From Acidobacteriia bacterium UBA6623 (GTDB lineage Bacteria > Acidobacteriota > Terriglobia > Bryobacterales > UBA6623): 38,811 nucleotides of DNA. A program made the translations under genes and the position numbers. Location of the stretch: positions 1 through 38,811 of the forward strand of contig DJHJ01000010.1 of assembly GCA_002433055.1 (NCBI GenBank). Reading direction: 5' to 3'. Position 1 is the first letter of the stretch; each line of letters starts with the position of its first letter. A model generated the notes under the pieces. That model worked only from the letters and a program-made list of their open reading frames with translations. It made no database searches and had not been told where the DNA came from. Shown piece by piece: positions 18,206 to 27,238 of the stretch.

Positions 18206-18667
18206 CTACGCGCATGGCTCTTGGCCTGTCGGACGTTCTTTACTCAGGCTTTTGCGTATTGAATCGAGGACGCCATTCAGAAAGGCTCCCGATTCTTGGG
18301 TAGAAAAACGCTGTCCGACTTGTATAGCTTCATCAATAACGACAGCAGAAGCCGCTGAATTGTTGATCAACTCAGCGACGGCTAGGCGGAGAATATTACG
18401 GTCCACTGCTGACATGCGGTCAAGTCTCCAGTGGGCAGCGTGATCACCGATCAATTTGTCAATCCGATCGATTTGGCTAGTAACTACTTCGAAAAGTTCG
18501 TTGGCAAAGGAGTCGTCCTTCGGCTCGGGCAAGCGATCCGCGGTCTGTCGCTTCGTGGAGATAGTTTGAAGGTATCTTTCAGTGATTTTGTTTGTAGGGA
18601 TTCGTGTGAGGTCCCACTGATAAAGCATCTGTAGAGCGCGTTCCCGAGATCTATGTCGCGACGGCAT
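18206..18667 (-). CDS. nusB: Transcription antitermination factor NusB
   Basis: A small all-helical RNA-binding protein that joins NusE (ribosomal S10) on boxA RNA to support antitermination of rRNA operons. The N-terminus SRERALQMLYQWD and the C-terminal pattern VDRNILRLAVAEL, AAVVIDEAIQVGQRFS and FLNGVLDSI are characteristic. The length of 153 aa fits. Its ATG starts 1 nt after the stop of ribH, the usual ribH-nusB operon of many bacteria, so translation is probably coupled. Confidence 0.95.
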   Translation of the reverse strand: MPSRHRSRERALQMLYQWDLTRIPTNKITERYLQTISTKRQTADRLPEPKDDSFANELFEVVTSQIDRIDKLIGDHAAHWRLDRMSAVDRNILRLAVAELINNSAASAVVIDEAIQVGQRFSTQESGAFLNGVLDSIRKSLSKERPTGQEPCA

Positions 18668-18668
18668 T

Positions 18669-19175
18669 TTATTTTTCAGAGTTTGCCTCGGAGCGGATTT
18701 CTTTCAATAAATTGGCCATCTCGATGGCGGCCATAGCTGACTCAAAACCTTTGTTGCCGCCCTTGGCACCAGCACGGTTAATCGCTTGCTCGAGTGTGTC
18801 ACAAGTTAGCACCCCAAAGATCGTCGGCACGCCTGTTTCAAGTCCCGCTTGGGCGATTCCCTTGGAGGCTTCTTGCGCAACGTACTCGTAGTGAGTTGTT
18901 TCGCCTCGAATTACAGCACCTAGGCAAACTATCGAGTCGTAAACACCGCTGTTGCCCATTTCTTTTGCTGTGGATGGTATCTCCCGCGATCCGGGCACCC
19001 ACACGACATCACACTCCAAGTGTTTGCCACCACTGCGCTCAACTGCGTCTAGTGCCCCAGCTAACAATCTTTCACTGATGAAGCTATTGAAACGAGCGAC
19101 AACGAACCCGAGACGCAACCCTCTTGCAGTTAGTTCCCCTTCTATAGCTTGGTAGCGGTCAAACTTTTTTCTCAT
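18669..19175 (-). CDS. ribH: 6,7-dimethyl-8-ribityllumazine synthase (RibH)
   Basis: Condenses 5-amino-6-ribitylamino-uracil with 3,4-dihydroxy-2-butanone 4-phosphate, the second-last step of riboflavin synthesis; family members form pentamers or 60-mers. Visible motifs are VVARFN, VPGSREIP (substrate phosphate and ribityl contacts) and LGAVIRGETTHYEYV with catalytic H95. ATG 19175 gives 168 aa, slightly longer than the usual length of about 155. An in-frame ATG at 19226 would add 17 residues that do not resemble the family. The ribosome binding site is weak. It lies in an operon with nusB; the other rib genes are not in this window. Confidence 0.95.
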   Translation of the reverse strand: MRKKFDRYQAIEGELTARGLRLGFVVARFNSFISERLLAGALDAVERSGGKHLECDVVWVPGSREIPSTAKEMGNSGVYDSIVCLGAVIRGETTHYEYVAQEASKGIAQAGLETGVPTIFGVLTCDTLEQAINRAGAKGGNKGFESAMAAIEMANLLKEIRSEANSEK

Positions 19176-19371
19176 AGCGCTTTCGTTCTGGAACCTACTG
19201 CTGCAGGGCCACGCCAGCTGGCACACCTTCTATTATTCTAAAGGCAATTTGACATGTCGTCAGAGCACCTTTTGGCGAAGCGTTTCGTCGTGGTCATCCA
19301 GTGTGTGTTGCAAAAACCCATGGAGGCCTATGCCCACCGATGTTTTCACGGTATTCCATCTAAAATTGTGT

Positions 19372-22300
19372 CTAGGGCGCCATTGTTTCGGCATGCAGCT
19401 GCTGTAACGAATACACCTGGGCTATATTTGCTCGAAGGGCAGCAATACCATCAGCAGCAGCCCTGGCGCCACTAATGGTGGTGATGCATGGAATATTCTT
19501 TGTCATGGCTGCACGACGGATCACTTTTTCGTCATCAAATGAATGAGATCCAGCGGGAGTATTCAGTATTAGGTCGACTTGCCCTCCCTTGATCAAATCG
19601 ACCACGTTGGGTCGCCCTTCATTGACTTTGAAAGCGACCTTGCATTCGATGTCAGCGGCACGAAGCGCAGATGCAGTGCCGCGAGTGGCATAAATAACAA
19701 ATCCTAAATCGGCGAACTTGCGAGCCACCGTCAGTCCCTCCTGGCGGTTGCGACGATTAACACTGATGAAGACAGCACCTTTTTCAGGCAACGCCTGTCC
19801 GGCGCTAATCTGTGCTTTTGCAAATGCCTCCCCAAACGACTCACCAACACCCATAACTTCTCCGGTGGAGCGCATTTCTGGACCGAGAATTGGATCAACA
19901 CCCGGGAATTTTACGAAGGGAAACACCGGCGATTTAACACAATTCTTTTTAACTTCTAGTATGCCGCTTCCGAAATCATAGTCGCGCAGCTTCTTGCCCA
20001 CCATCAACCCAACCGCGATTTTCGCCAGCGGAACACCCGTTGCCTTGCTGACATATGGGGCGGTGCGTGAGGCGCGAGGGTTAACCTCTATGACATATAC
20101 CTTATTGTTATGGATTGCGTACTGCACATTCATCAACCCAATTACGTTCAGAGCCTTAGCCATACGGAAGGTGTAATCACGAATGGTTTTGAGTTGCTCG
20201 GGCGGAATAGTCGCTGCTGGTAAAACACAAGAGCTGTCGCCTGAGTGGACCCCCGCTTCTTCTATGTGTTCCATTATGCCGCCAATTAAAACATCTTCCC
20301 CATCGCAAAGGGCGTCCACATCAACCTCTATGGCATTTTCGAGAAAACGATCGACTAAAACGGGACGTTCCTGAGAATAGACGACTGCCTCTTTCATATA
20401 GTTTTGGACTGTTTGTTCATCGTAGGCAATAACCATGGCGCGTCCGCCCAAAACGTAACTTGGCCTGACCAGTACTGGATAGCCAACTTTCCGGGCCACA
20501 TTTAGTGCTTCATCTGGGTTTGTGGCTATGCCATTTGCAGGTGAAGGGATGTCAAGTTTTTCTAGTAGTTTGCCGAACCGGTCACGGTCTTCGGCGAGAT
20601 CTATTGACTCAGGGTCAGTTCCTATTATGGGCACACCATGAGCCTTAAGAGGCAGTGCCAACGTTAGCGGCGTTTGTCCACCAAATTGGACGATAACACC
20701 GTTGGGTTTTTCTGTGTCACAGATATTTAATACATTCTCCAACGTCAAGGGTTCGAAATAAAGGCGGTCGCTGGTATCATAGTCCGTCGAAACCGTTTCA
20801 GGGTTGCAATTGACCATAATCGACTCCCAACCCATTTCTTGTAGTGCGAAGGAAGCATGACAACAACAGTAGTCGAACTCAATACCTTGTCCAATACGGT
20901 TTGGTCCAGCCCCGAGGATAATCACTTTGCGGTGATCACTTGGGTCCGATTCACACTCAGTTTCATAGTCCGAATATAGGTAAGGCGTAAAGCTTTCAAA
21001 CTCGGCGGCACAAGTGTCAACCCGCTTGAAAATAGACCGGACGTTGGATTCCTTGCGCTTAATCCGTACAGTATCTTCGTCAGTGTTCCACAGTCTTGCC
21101 AAACGGTTGTCGGAAAGGCCATATCGTTTAGCTTGCCGGATTTGCTCCGTTGAAACGGTTTCGATCGTTTCCTCTTCAATTTGGTGCTGGAAGTCAACAA
21201 CAGTTTTCAGTTGCTCAAGAAACCAGGGGTCTATGCTAGTTAGTTCGTTGATTTTCTTGACCGAATAATCTTGTGTCATTGCATAGCGGATATAATTGAG
21301 CCGTTCTGGAGATGGCGTCAATAGACGCTTTGTGATCAGTTCGGGTCTATATGTTTCGGAGCCTGCTTTTTTGCCGGTTTCCAGGCTGCGTATTGCCTTC
21401 CACAGAGCGCTTTTAAACGTTCGCCCAATGGCCATTACCTCGCCAATGCTCTTCATTTGTATGCCTAGTGATGGTTCACTTCCGGGAAATTTTTCAAATT
21501 GCCACTTTGGAACTTTGACGACTACGTAGTCTATGGTTGGTTCGAAGCTGGCGGGAGTCTTTTTCGTTATGTCATTTGGAATTTCGTCCAACCGCAACCC
21601 AACTGCCAACTTTGCTGCGATTTTTGCAATCGGGAAGCCAGTTGCTTTCGATGCCAACGCTGAGCTGCGTGAGACACGAGGATTCATTTCGATCACAACC
21701 ATACGTCCTGTTGTCGGCTCTATAGCAAACTGTACATTTGAGCCGCCTGTATCGACACCGATTTCTCGAAGACAAGCCAGGGCACCATCACGCATCATTT
21801 GGTACTCGCGATCAGTTAAAGTTTGTGCTGGGGCAACTGTTATCGAGTCGCCCGTGTGAACACCCATTGGGTCGAAATTTTCAATTGAGCAGATTATGAT
21901 GCAGTTGTCATTCAGATCCCGCATCACTTCCAGTTCAAATTCTTTCCACCCAAGCACACTTTCTTCTATCAAAACTTCATGGACAGGGGATATTTCCAAT
22001 GCACGGGTAAGCAACTCAATGGCTTCTTCGCGGTTGTAGGAAAGGCCACCACCACTGCCGCCCAATGTAAAACTAGGACGAAGGACCACTGGGTAACCAA
22101 CCTCGTCTGCAAATGTCATGCCGTCCTCAAGATTATTGACCAGTTTGGACAGAGGCACATCCAGACCGATTTTTCTCATGGCATCCTTGAAGAGTAATCG
22201 ATCTTCGGCCTTTTTAATAGCTTCCAGTTTCGCACCGATCAGTTCAACCTCAAACTCCTCGAGTATGCCAGCCTCAGCTAGATCTACAGAAAGGTTTAGA

Positions 22301-22584
22301 CCGGTTTGTCCACCGACGGTCGATAGTAGAGCATCAGGGCGCTCATGACGGATGATCTCTTTAAGGTACTCAAGTGAGAGTGGTTCGATATAAGTGCGCT
22401 CGGCCAACTCAGGATCAGTCATGATAGTGGCCGGGTTGGAGTTAACTAATATGACCTCGTAGCCTTCGTCGCGCAACGACTTGCAGGCTTGTGTTCCGGA
22501 GTAGTCAAACTCACAAGCTTGGCCTATGACTATTGGGCCTGAGCCAATGATTAGAATCTTCTGAATGTCTGTCCGTTTAGGCAT
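19372..22584 (-). CDS. carB: Carbamoyl-phosphate synthase large subunit
   Basis: Makes carbamoyl phosphate from bicarbonate, ammonia delivered by CarA and two ATP, feeding arginine and pyrimidine synthesis. The 1070-aa length is canonical. It has two homologous ATP-grasp halves, each opening with a nucleotide-binding core (IGSGPIVIGQACEFDYSG near residue 10 and LGAGPNRIGQGIEFDYCC near 560), an oligomerisation region between them, and an MGS-like allosteric domain at about 935-1070 (ATRGTASALRAADIECKV). The repeated NPRVSRSSAL and NPRASRTAPY motifs carry metal and ATP ligands. It follows carA after a 174-bp gap, unlike the tight carAB spacing often seen, so a separate promoter is possible. Confidence 0.97.
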   Translation of the reverse strand: MPKRTDIQKILIIGSGPIVIGQACEFDYSGTQACKSLRDEGYEVILVNSNPATIMTDPELAERTYIEPLSLEYLKEIIRHERPDALLSTVGGQTGLNLSVDLAEAGILEEFEVELIGAKLEAIKKAEDRLLFKDAMRKIGLDVPLSKLVNNLEDGMTFADEVGYPVVLRPSFTLGGSGGGLSYNREEAIELLTRALEISPVHEVLIEESVLGWKEFELEVMRDLNDNCIIICSIENFDPMGVHTGDSITVAPAQTLTDREYQMMRDGALACLREIGVDTGGSNVQFAIEPTTGRMVVIEMNPRVSRSSALASKATGFPIAKIAAKLAVGLRLDEIPNDITKKTPASFEPTIDYVVVKVPKWQFEKFPGSEPSLGIQMKSIGEVMAIGRTFKSALWKAIRSLETGKKAGSETYRPELITKRLLTPSPERLNYIRYAMTQDYSVKKINELTSIDPWFLEQLKTVVDFQHQIEEETIETVSTEQIRQAKRYGLSDNRLARLWNTDEDTVRIKRKESNVRSIFKRVDTCAAEFESFTPYLYSDYETECESDPSDHRKVIILGAGPNRIGQGIEFDYCCCHASFALQEMGWESIMVNCNPETVSTDYDTSDRLYFEPLTLENVLNICDTEKPNGVIVQFGGQTPLTLALPLKAHGVPIIGTDPESIDLAEDRDRFGKLLEKLDIPSPANGIATNPDEALNVARKVGYPVLVRPSYVLGGRAMVIAYDEQTVQNYMKEAVVYSQERPVLVDRFLENAIEVDVDALCDGEDVLIGGIMEHIEEAGVHSGDSSCVLPAATIPPEQLKTIRDYTFRMAKALNVIGLMNVQYAIHNNKVYVIEVNPRASRTAPYVSKATGVPLAKIAVGLMVGKKLRDYDFGSGILEVKKNCVKSPVFPFVKFPGVDPILGPEMRSTGEVMGVGESFGEAFAKAQISAGQALPEKGAVFISVNRRNRQEGLTVARKFADLGFVIYATRGTASALRAADIECKVAFKVNEGRPNVVDLIKGGQVDLILNTPAGSHSFDDEKVIRRAAMTKNIPCITTISGARAAADGIAALRANIAQVYSLQQLHAETMAP

Positions 22585-22758
22585 GGATCGGTTAGTTGTT
22601 TACATCGATCGTAACTACGGGCGACTCAGGGTTGTACATATGTTCGCCCGACTCATTATAGACGCCCTGTCGTGAACCTCTTAAAAATCTGAGAATAAAT
22701 GCAGACGAAAGGGAAAATTAAAAAATGCAGAGATTGTTATTCGTACGAGGATTTACTC

Positions 22759-23898
22759 CTAGAGTCTCGTTTGATACCCCCGCATCATGTCGACGAATTG
22801 CCCAAATAAATAACGGGAATCGTGTGGCCCTGGGGCTGCTTCCGGATGGTACTGAACACCGAACAGGGGGTCTTTTCTACTCCGAAAACCCTCCAGGGTA
22901 TGGTCGTTCAAATTTAGGTGTGTGACCTCTGTTTCGGTTGCATTCAGAGAATCGGGATCCACAGCAAAACCATGATTTTGAGAAGTAATTTCTATTTTGC
23001 CGGTCTGTTCGTGTCGTACCGGGTGGTTGACTCCATGGTGCCCAAATTTCAGTTTAAATGTTTCACCGCCAACCGCCAGCCCCAAAATTTGATGTCCTAG
23101 ACAAATACCGAACAGTGGTATCCGACCAATCAACTGCCGGACATTGTTGATCTGCATCTTGAGTGGCTCTGGGTCACCTGGGCCATTTGAAAGAAATACC
23201 CCGTCAGGCTTGAGGGCCAGGACATCTTCTGAGGATGTGATCGCCGGTACCACCGTCACACGGCATCCCAGCTGGACAAGTTGACGTAGGATGTTATGCT
23301 TGATCCCAAAATCGTATGCCGCTACGTGCAGTGTTGTTTCGGGTGTAGGTTCTACTTGTTCGGAGGGTGAGCAGGGTGTAATGCCGCGTGTCCATTCATA
23401 ACACTGAGAGGTTGAAACCCCGGTGGCCAGATCGAGTCCGGTCATTTCTGGTATTTCGCGAGCCTTAGCGATAAGCTTGGCCGGATCTGTCTCAATCGAT
23501 GAAATCACGCCCACCTGTGCGCCCTTAGATCTTAGATGGCGTACCAATGCGCGAGTATCTATTTCGGTGATGATTGGGATGCGTTGCTTTGCGAGAAAGT
23601 CAGCAGCATGTTCCGTGGAACGCCAATTACTAGCAACGCCGGAGAACTCCCGTACTACAAGCCCTTCAATATAAGGCCTGGCTGATTCGTTGTCTTGGCT
23701 ATTAGTTCCGTAATTGCCAATTTGAGGGTTTGTCAAAATAACGATCTGGCCGCTGTAGGAAGGGTCAGTAAAGATTTCCTGGTAACCGGCAATGCCGGTG
23801 TTGAAAACTACTTCGCCGTAAGCTTCGCCTTTTGCACCAGCGGATTGTCCGAAGAAATAGCGGCCGTCTTTCAGGGCGAGTACCGCGTCGTGAATCAT
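22759..23898 (-). CDS. carA: Carbamoyl-phosphate synthase small subunit (glutaminase)
   Basis: Hydrolyses glutamine and channels ammonia to CarB. The N-terminal CPSase small-chain domain includes VVFNTGIAGYQEIFTDPSY. The C-terminal class I glutamine amidotransferase domain has the nucleophile in FGICLGHQ (C266) and the His-Glu pair in QYHPEAAPGP (H351, E353). The 379-aa length is typical. The start codon overlaps the stop of lepB by 4 nt (ATGA), implying translational coupling with that gene. I saw no PyrR-type or arginine-type attenuator in the short upstream regions. Confidence 0.97.
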   Translation of the reverse strand: MIHDAVLALKDGRYFFGQSAGAKGEAYGEVVFNTGIAGYQEIFTDPSYSGQIVILTNPQIGNYGTNSQDNESARPYIEGLVVREFSGVASNWRSTEHAADFLAKQRIPIITEIDTRALVRHLRSKGAQVGVISSIETDPAKLIAKAREIPEMTGLDLATGVSTSQCYEWTRGITPCSPSEQVEPTPETTLHVAAYDFGIKHNILRQLVQLGCRVTVVPAITSSEDVLALKPDGVFLSNGPGDPEPLKMQINNVRQLIGRIPLFGICLGHQILGLAVGGETFKLKFGHHGVNHPVRHEQTGKIEITSQNHGFAVDPDSLNATETEVTHLNLNDHTLEGFRSRKDPLFGVQYHPEAAPGPHDSRYLFGQFVDMMRGYQTRL

Positions 23899-24563
23899 TC
23901 AGTTACCTCAACTGCCGGGATGTGCCCACTGGATGACTCTGTGTCTTCAATTCCAAAATGGGCTAGTGACCCTATACGAGCAAACGGCCAGTAGGAAAAT
24001 ACCGCCTGGCCGATGATGAAACTCCGGTCGACAGTCCCCCAATTCCGACTGTCGCTCGACGTACTCCGGCGGTCTCCCAAGACATAGAAGTGATCCGTAG
24101 GGATTTCAATAGCCTCATAACTTGACACATCCCCGTACTCTGGGCGTAGGTACGGCTCTGTGGTCAATTCACCGTTTAGGATCAGGCGACCATTCATGAA
24201 GGCAATCTGATCACCAGGGAGTCCAACGACTCTCTTGATGTAATACTTTTGAGGTTCAAGCGGGAATTGAAAGACTACAACATCGCCGCGTTGAATTGAG
24301 CCAAAATCATAAATAAATTTATTAACGAAAACTCGTTCTTGGTCCTCTAGCCAGGGCATCATGCTCGTACCTTCAACTTTGACTGGCTGATAGAGAAAAA
24401 CGATTACCACCATGGCAATTACAATCGAAACTGTTATGTCGCGAGTCCAAGTCTTCAAGTCTAGCCACGATGGTCTGGATTTAGGCTCTTGTGCGAACGA
24501 GGGTCCAGTTTGAAGCGGTTCGAAGCCCTGTTGGTGTTGGTGGTTTGAATCGAGGATTTTCAC
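23895..24563 (-). CDS. lepB: Signal peptidase I
   Basis: Membrane-bound serine protease of the S26 family that removes signal peptides from exported proteins. After a cytoplasmic tail of about 40 residues comes one transmembrane segment (about 43-59). Box B follows as EGTSMMP with nucleophile S67, and box D as YYIKRVVGLPGD with general-base K110. A later box E is GDRRSTSSDSRNWG. The 222-aa length is normal for the short form. It overlaps carA by 4 nt, which puts an export protease at the head of a pyrimidine/arginine operon, an order that does not suggest a shared pathway. It is divergent from the glycosyltransferase gene. Confidence 0.96.
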   Translation of the reverse strand: MKILDSNHQHQQGFEPLQTGPSFAQEPKSRPSWLDLKTWTRDITVSIVIAMVVIVFLYQPVKVEGTSMMPWLEDQERVFVNKFIYDFGSIQRGDVVVFQFPLEPQKYYIKRVVGLPGDQIAFMNGRLILNGELTTEPYLRPEYGDVSSYEAIEIPTDHFYVLGDRRSTSSDSRNWGTVDRSFIIGQAVFSYWPFARIGSLAHFGIEDTESSSGHIPAVEVTE

Positions 24564-24680
24564 TACGGCGAAGATGAGTTGTTAAAACACCTTATCCATT
24601 TCTAGCATGCTTTACCAGTCCACGACAACAACCTTGCTTTCAGTTAGAAGATATGGTCGAATCGAACGGGGATCAAATCC

Positions 24681-25370
24681 ATGCGAGCTGCTCTGATTAT
24701 CCCAGCATTGAACGAAGAAGCGTCGATAGAGGCTACTCTAGATGAAGTTCCAACGGAGTTGTATGAACAAATCTTGGTCGTTGATAATGGCTCGTCTGAT
24801 CGCACTTTTCAAGTCGCCCTTTCTCGTGGAGTCACTGTCCTATCGGAACCGAGGCGCGGTTACGGCAACGCTTGTCTATGTGGCCTCGCCGCTTTGTCAA
24901 AAGATATCGACGTCGTGGTTTTTATGGATGCCGATGGGAGTGATGTACCACTTGAAGCTGAGCGACTTCTCGCGCCAATCGTGGCTGGACACTCCGATGT
25001 CGTGTTGGGTAGTCGAACCCTAGGTGATGCAGAAGTTGGATCATTGAATACCCACCAACGCACTGGAAATGTTATAGCAACCCTGCTTATCAGGTTGTTC
25101 TGGCGGTATCACTACACCGATTTAGGACCGTTTCGCGCTTTGCGGCTTTCGAGTTTACGTGAGTTAAAGATGAGTGACTCCAACTATGGTTGGACTATCG
25201 AGATGCAAATCAACGCAATACGTGCTGGACTACGGATTGCAGAAGTGCCCGTCTCGTATCGTCGTCGTCGTGCCGGATGCAGCAAAGTTTCAGGGTCTGT
25301 TTGTGGAAGTTTTTCTGCAGGAGTAAAAATTCTCTGGACTGTTGTTCGTTTAAGGCTGACTCATTGGTAA
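24681..25370 (+). CDS. Family 2 glycosyltransferase
   Basis: A GT-A fold transferase resembling dolichyl- or polyprenyl-phosphate sugar synthases. It opens with IIPALNEEASIEATL, then VVDNGSSD and the divalent-metal motif DAD at residues 83-85 (FMDADGSD). QRTGNVIATLLIRL and GPFRALR follow, features of the DPM1-like group. There is no C-terminal transmembrane pair, so it is probably peripheral at the inner membrane. At 229 aa it is a compact member. The sugar and acceptor cannot be read from sequence. Its TAA stop abuts the stop of the convergent DUF2061 gene. Confidence 0.88.
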   Translation: MRAALIIPALNEEASIEATLDEVPTELYEQILVVDNGSSDRTFQVALSRGVTVLSEPRRGYGNACLCGLAALSKDIDVVVFMDADGSDVPLEAERLLAPIVAGHSDVVLGSRTLGDAEVGSLNTHQRTGNVIATLLIRLFWRYHYTDLGPFRALRLSSLRELKMSDSNYGWTIEMQINAIRAGLRIAEVPVSYRRRRAGCSKVSGSVCGSFSAGVKILWTVVRLRLTHW

Positions 25371-25595
25371 TCAGATCTCATAATCGGGCATTCGCTGCCG
25401 GCCCCATTTAACATGGGCCCAAATGCGTTCATGCAGGAAGTAACCGCCCATTTTGGCTACACCGTCGACGAGCCCCACTCCAAATGCTACGTCTAGTCTG
25501 CCACTGAAAAAGTAGGCGATACTCCCCGTAACAAGCGACCCAAAGAAGCGGTAGCTGGCGGCTTTAGCGATGCTGCGCTTCTTGCTTTCAATCAT
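25371..25595 (-). CDS. DUF2061 small membrane protein
   Basis: A 74-residue protein matching the DUF2061 pattern: a basic start (SKKRSIAKAASYRFFGSL), a first hydrophobic segment (VTGSIAYFF), a second around VAFGVGLVDGVAKMGGYFL, and the end HERIWAHVKWG. Members are predicted inner-membrane proteins with two helices, of unknown function, sometimes found by sulfur-assimilation or glycan genes. Its stop codon (25371-25373) directly touches the stop of the convergent GT2 gene. It is divergent from the porin gene, with 261 bp between the two starts. Confidence 0.8.
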   Translation of the reverse strand: MIESKKRSIAKAASYRFFGSLVTGSIAYFFSGRLDVAFGVGLVDGVAKMGGYFLHERIWAHVKWGRQRMPDYEI

Positions 25596-25805
25596 ATTCC
25601 CTACTTTACCGATCGGGAATGGGGTAAATACATGCTATCACGATACAGGGTATATTTTCGATGTTTCGACGTAGCACTCACAAATTTTTAAGGAGTCAAG
25701 GGGAAAGATAATCAGCAACAGCGTTAAATGAAATCCAATAGCTGCAGAGTTGGGAGTTTGTAAGGAATACTAAAGTTGCTACCCCTAAGTTTTTATTTTC
25801 TAAAA

Positions 25806-25835
25806 TTGACAGTCCGTAAAAGGCAACCCTATAAT
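25806..25835 (+). promoter_or_regulatory. Consensus sigma-70 promoter for the porin operon
   Basis: A perfect -35 hexamer TTGACA (25806-25811) and a perfect -10 hexamer TATAAT (25830-25835) are separated by 18 nt. Transcription would start near 25842, leaving a leader of only about 15 nt before the ATG at 25857. This is the best-matching promoter seen in the window. The rest of the 261-bp gap (25596-25805) is AT-rich with no other clear element. Confidence 0.8.
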
Positions 25836-25836
25836 T

Positions 25837-25858
25837 ATTTTTAGGGTGACCTAAAAAT
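25837..25858. promoter_or_regulatory. Palindromic operator/RNA hairpin at the porin start
   Basis: Two perfect 9-bp arms (ATTTTTAGG at 25837-25845 and CCTAAAAAT at 25850-25858) flank the centre GTGA. The element starts 2 nt after the -10 box, spans the expected transcription start, contains the Shine-Dalgarno-like AGGGTG and ends inside the ATG. As DNA it could be a repressor site; the TTAGG...CCTAA half-sites recall operators of the DtxR/IdeR/MntR metal-sensor family, although the spacing is not the classic IdeR one. As RNA the part after the start site could fold with a GUGA (GNRA) tetraloop and hide the ribosome binding site. Confidence 0.6.
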
Positions 25859-27206
25859 GGGCCTAGCGACACTTGTTCTACTGATTTCTGTTCTTTCAGC
25901 GTCGCCGGGAGTGGTTCGTGCTGAAACTGACTCCATACGTCGTATAGAAGAGCTTGAAAAGCGTATTATTCTTCTCGAACAAAAAATCCGTCAACTCGAA
26001 TCCGTTGGGCAGCCTGAAGAAGTTTTAGCCAAAACAGACGAACCAACGACTGAAGAACCTTCTCCAGCATTTCCGTCGGAAAACTTGCCTGCTACTGCAG
26101 TCAGTCATGCGACTCGTCAGGTGCACGTGAATGAAGCATCAACACAGGATGACCTGGAGACCTCTGAAGTCCGTTTGCCAATCTCCGGCTACATGGATTT
26201 TCACTTCAACAAAATCCAGAACCAAGATAGCAAGCTCGATTTCCATCGGTTTGTACTACTGTTTGGTCATAGCTTCACCGATCGCATTCAGTTTTGGTCA
26301 GAGCTTGAAATTGAACATGCGTTTGTTTCAGGAGAAGGAGAATTTGGTGAGATCGAGCTTGAGCAAGCCTATCTTGATTTCCTTTTCAAGCCGTGGATGA
26401 ATTTTCGCGGGGGCATGCTGTTAGCGCCAGTCGGTATCCTCAACGAACGTCACGAGCCACCTTCCTTCCAAGGTGTCGAACGCACGTTTGTTGACACGAT
26501 GATCGTGCCGAGCACATGGTTTGATTCTGGGGCAGGAGTGTTTGGTGACCTCGGCAAAGGGTTTGTCTACAGGGCTTATGTGATGTCACCACTCGACGCG
26601 ACAGGTTTTGATGCAGAGGAAGGCTTACGCGGTGGCCGACAAAAAGGGTTTCAATCTGTGACAAAGAACGTGGCCTACACTGGACGTCTTGAGTACCATG
26701 GCTTCCCAGGACTCTCATTGGGGTCGAGTTATTGGATCGGCAATACGGGCTTCAACCTTGCCGATATCAACCCGCGTGTTAGGTTGGTGGAGTTTGACGG
26801 GCGCTACAGTGTCAGACGATTTGACTTTCGGGGGCAGTTTGCTGATGTATCAATCAGTCATACCAGCGAGTTGAACAGCATGCTACAACGCGGCATGGGA
26901 GTCAGTCCCAACATTGCTCGCCAATTGCGTGGGTTTTATGGTGAAGTCGGTTACCATCTACTCCCTGAGTCAACACCCCACGATATAGTTGCCTTTTTTC
27001 GTTACGAAAACTTTGACACACAGCGGCGCATGGCGCCAGGTTTTCTGCCACTCAAACAGTTTGACCGGGAAGCTTACGTGATTGGTGCAACTTACTATCC
27101 GGAGCCAGATGTAGCTATCAAGTTTGATTACTCGATTCTTAGTAATAAAAGTTCGATCATCAAAGCGAACAACTCTTTCAACTTAGGTTTGGGGTGGTGG
27201 TTTTGA
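25857..27206 (+). CDS. Outer-membrane beta-barrel porin with N-terminal coiled coil
   Basis: Signal peptide at residues 1-22 (cleavage near VRA/ET), then a heptad-rich coiled coil (SIRRIEELEKRIILLEQKIR), a linker rich in Pro, Glu and Thr, and a long region of alternating hydrophobic strands from GYMDFHFNK onward. The protein ends in GLGWWF, with the terminal aromatic residue typical of barrel proteins recognised by the BAM machinery. The coiled-coil-plus-barrel layout resembles phosphate-selective (OprO/OprP-type) and related porins; the substrate is not known. The start at ATG 25857 has AGGGTG upstream, inside the palindrome. It overlaps or abuts the cupredoxin gene, so the three genes that follow the promoter are probably one transcript. 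Confidence 0.85.
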   Translation: MGLATLVLLISVLSASPGVVRAETDSIRRIEELEKRIILLEQKIRQLESVGQPEEVLAKTDEPTTEEPSPAFPSENLPATAVSHATRQVHVNEASTQDDLETSEVRLPISGYMDFHFNKIQNQDSKLDFHRFVLLFGHSFTDRIQFWSELEIEHAFVSGEGEFGEIELEQAYLDFLFKPWMNFRGGMLLAPVGILNERHEPPSFQGVERTFVDTMIVPSTWFDSGAGVFGDLGKGFVYRAYVMSPLDATGFDAEEGLRGGRQKGFQSVTKNVAYTGRLEYHGFPGLSLGSSYWIGNTGFNLADINPRVRLVEFDGRYSVRRFDFRGQFADVSISHTSELNSMLQRGMGVSPNIARQLRGFYGEVGYHLLPESTPHDIVAFFRYENFDTQRRMAPGFLPLKQFDREAYVIGATYYPEPDVAIKFDYSILSNKSSIIKANNSFNLGLGWWF

Positions 27207-27238
27207 CACGTACTCATCTACCGAACTACGTTCAGCAC

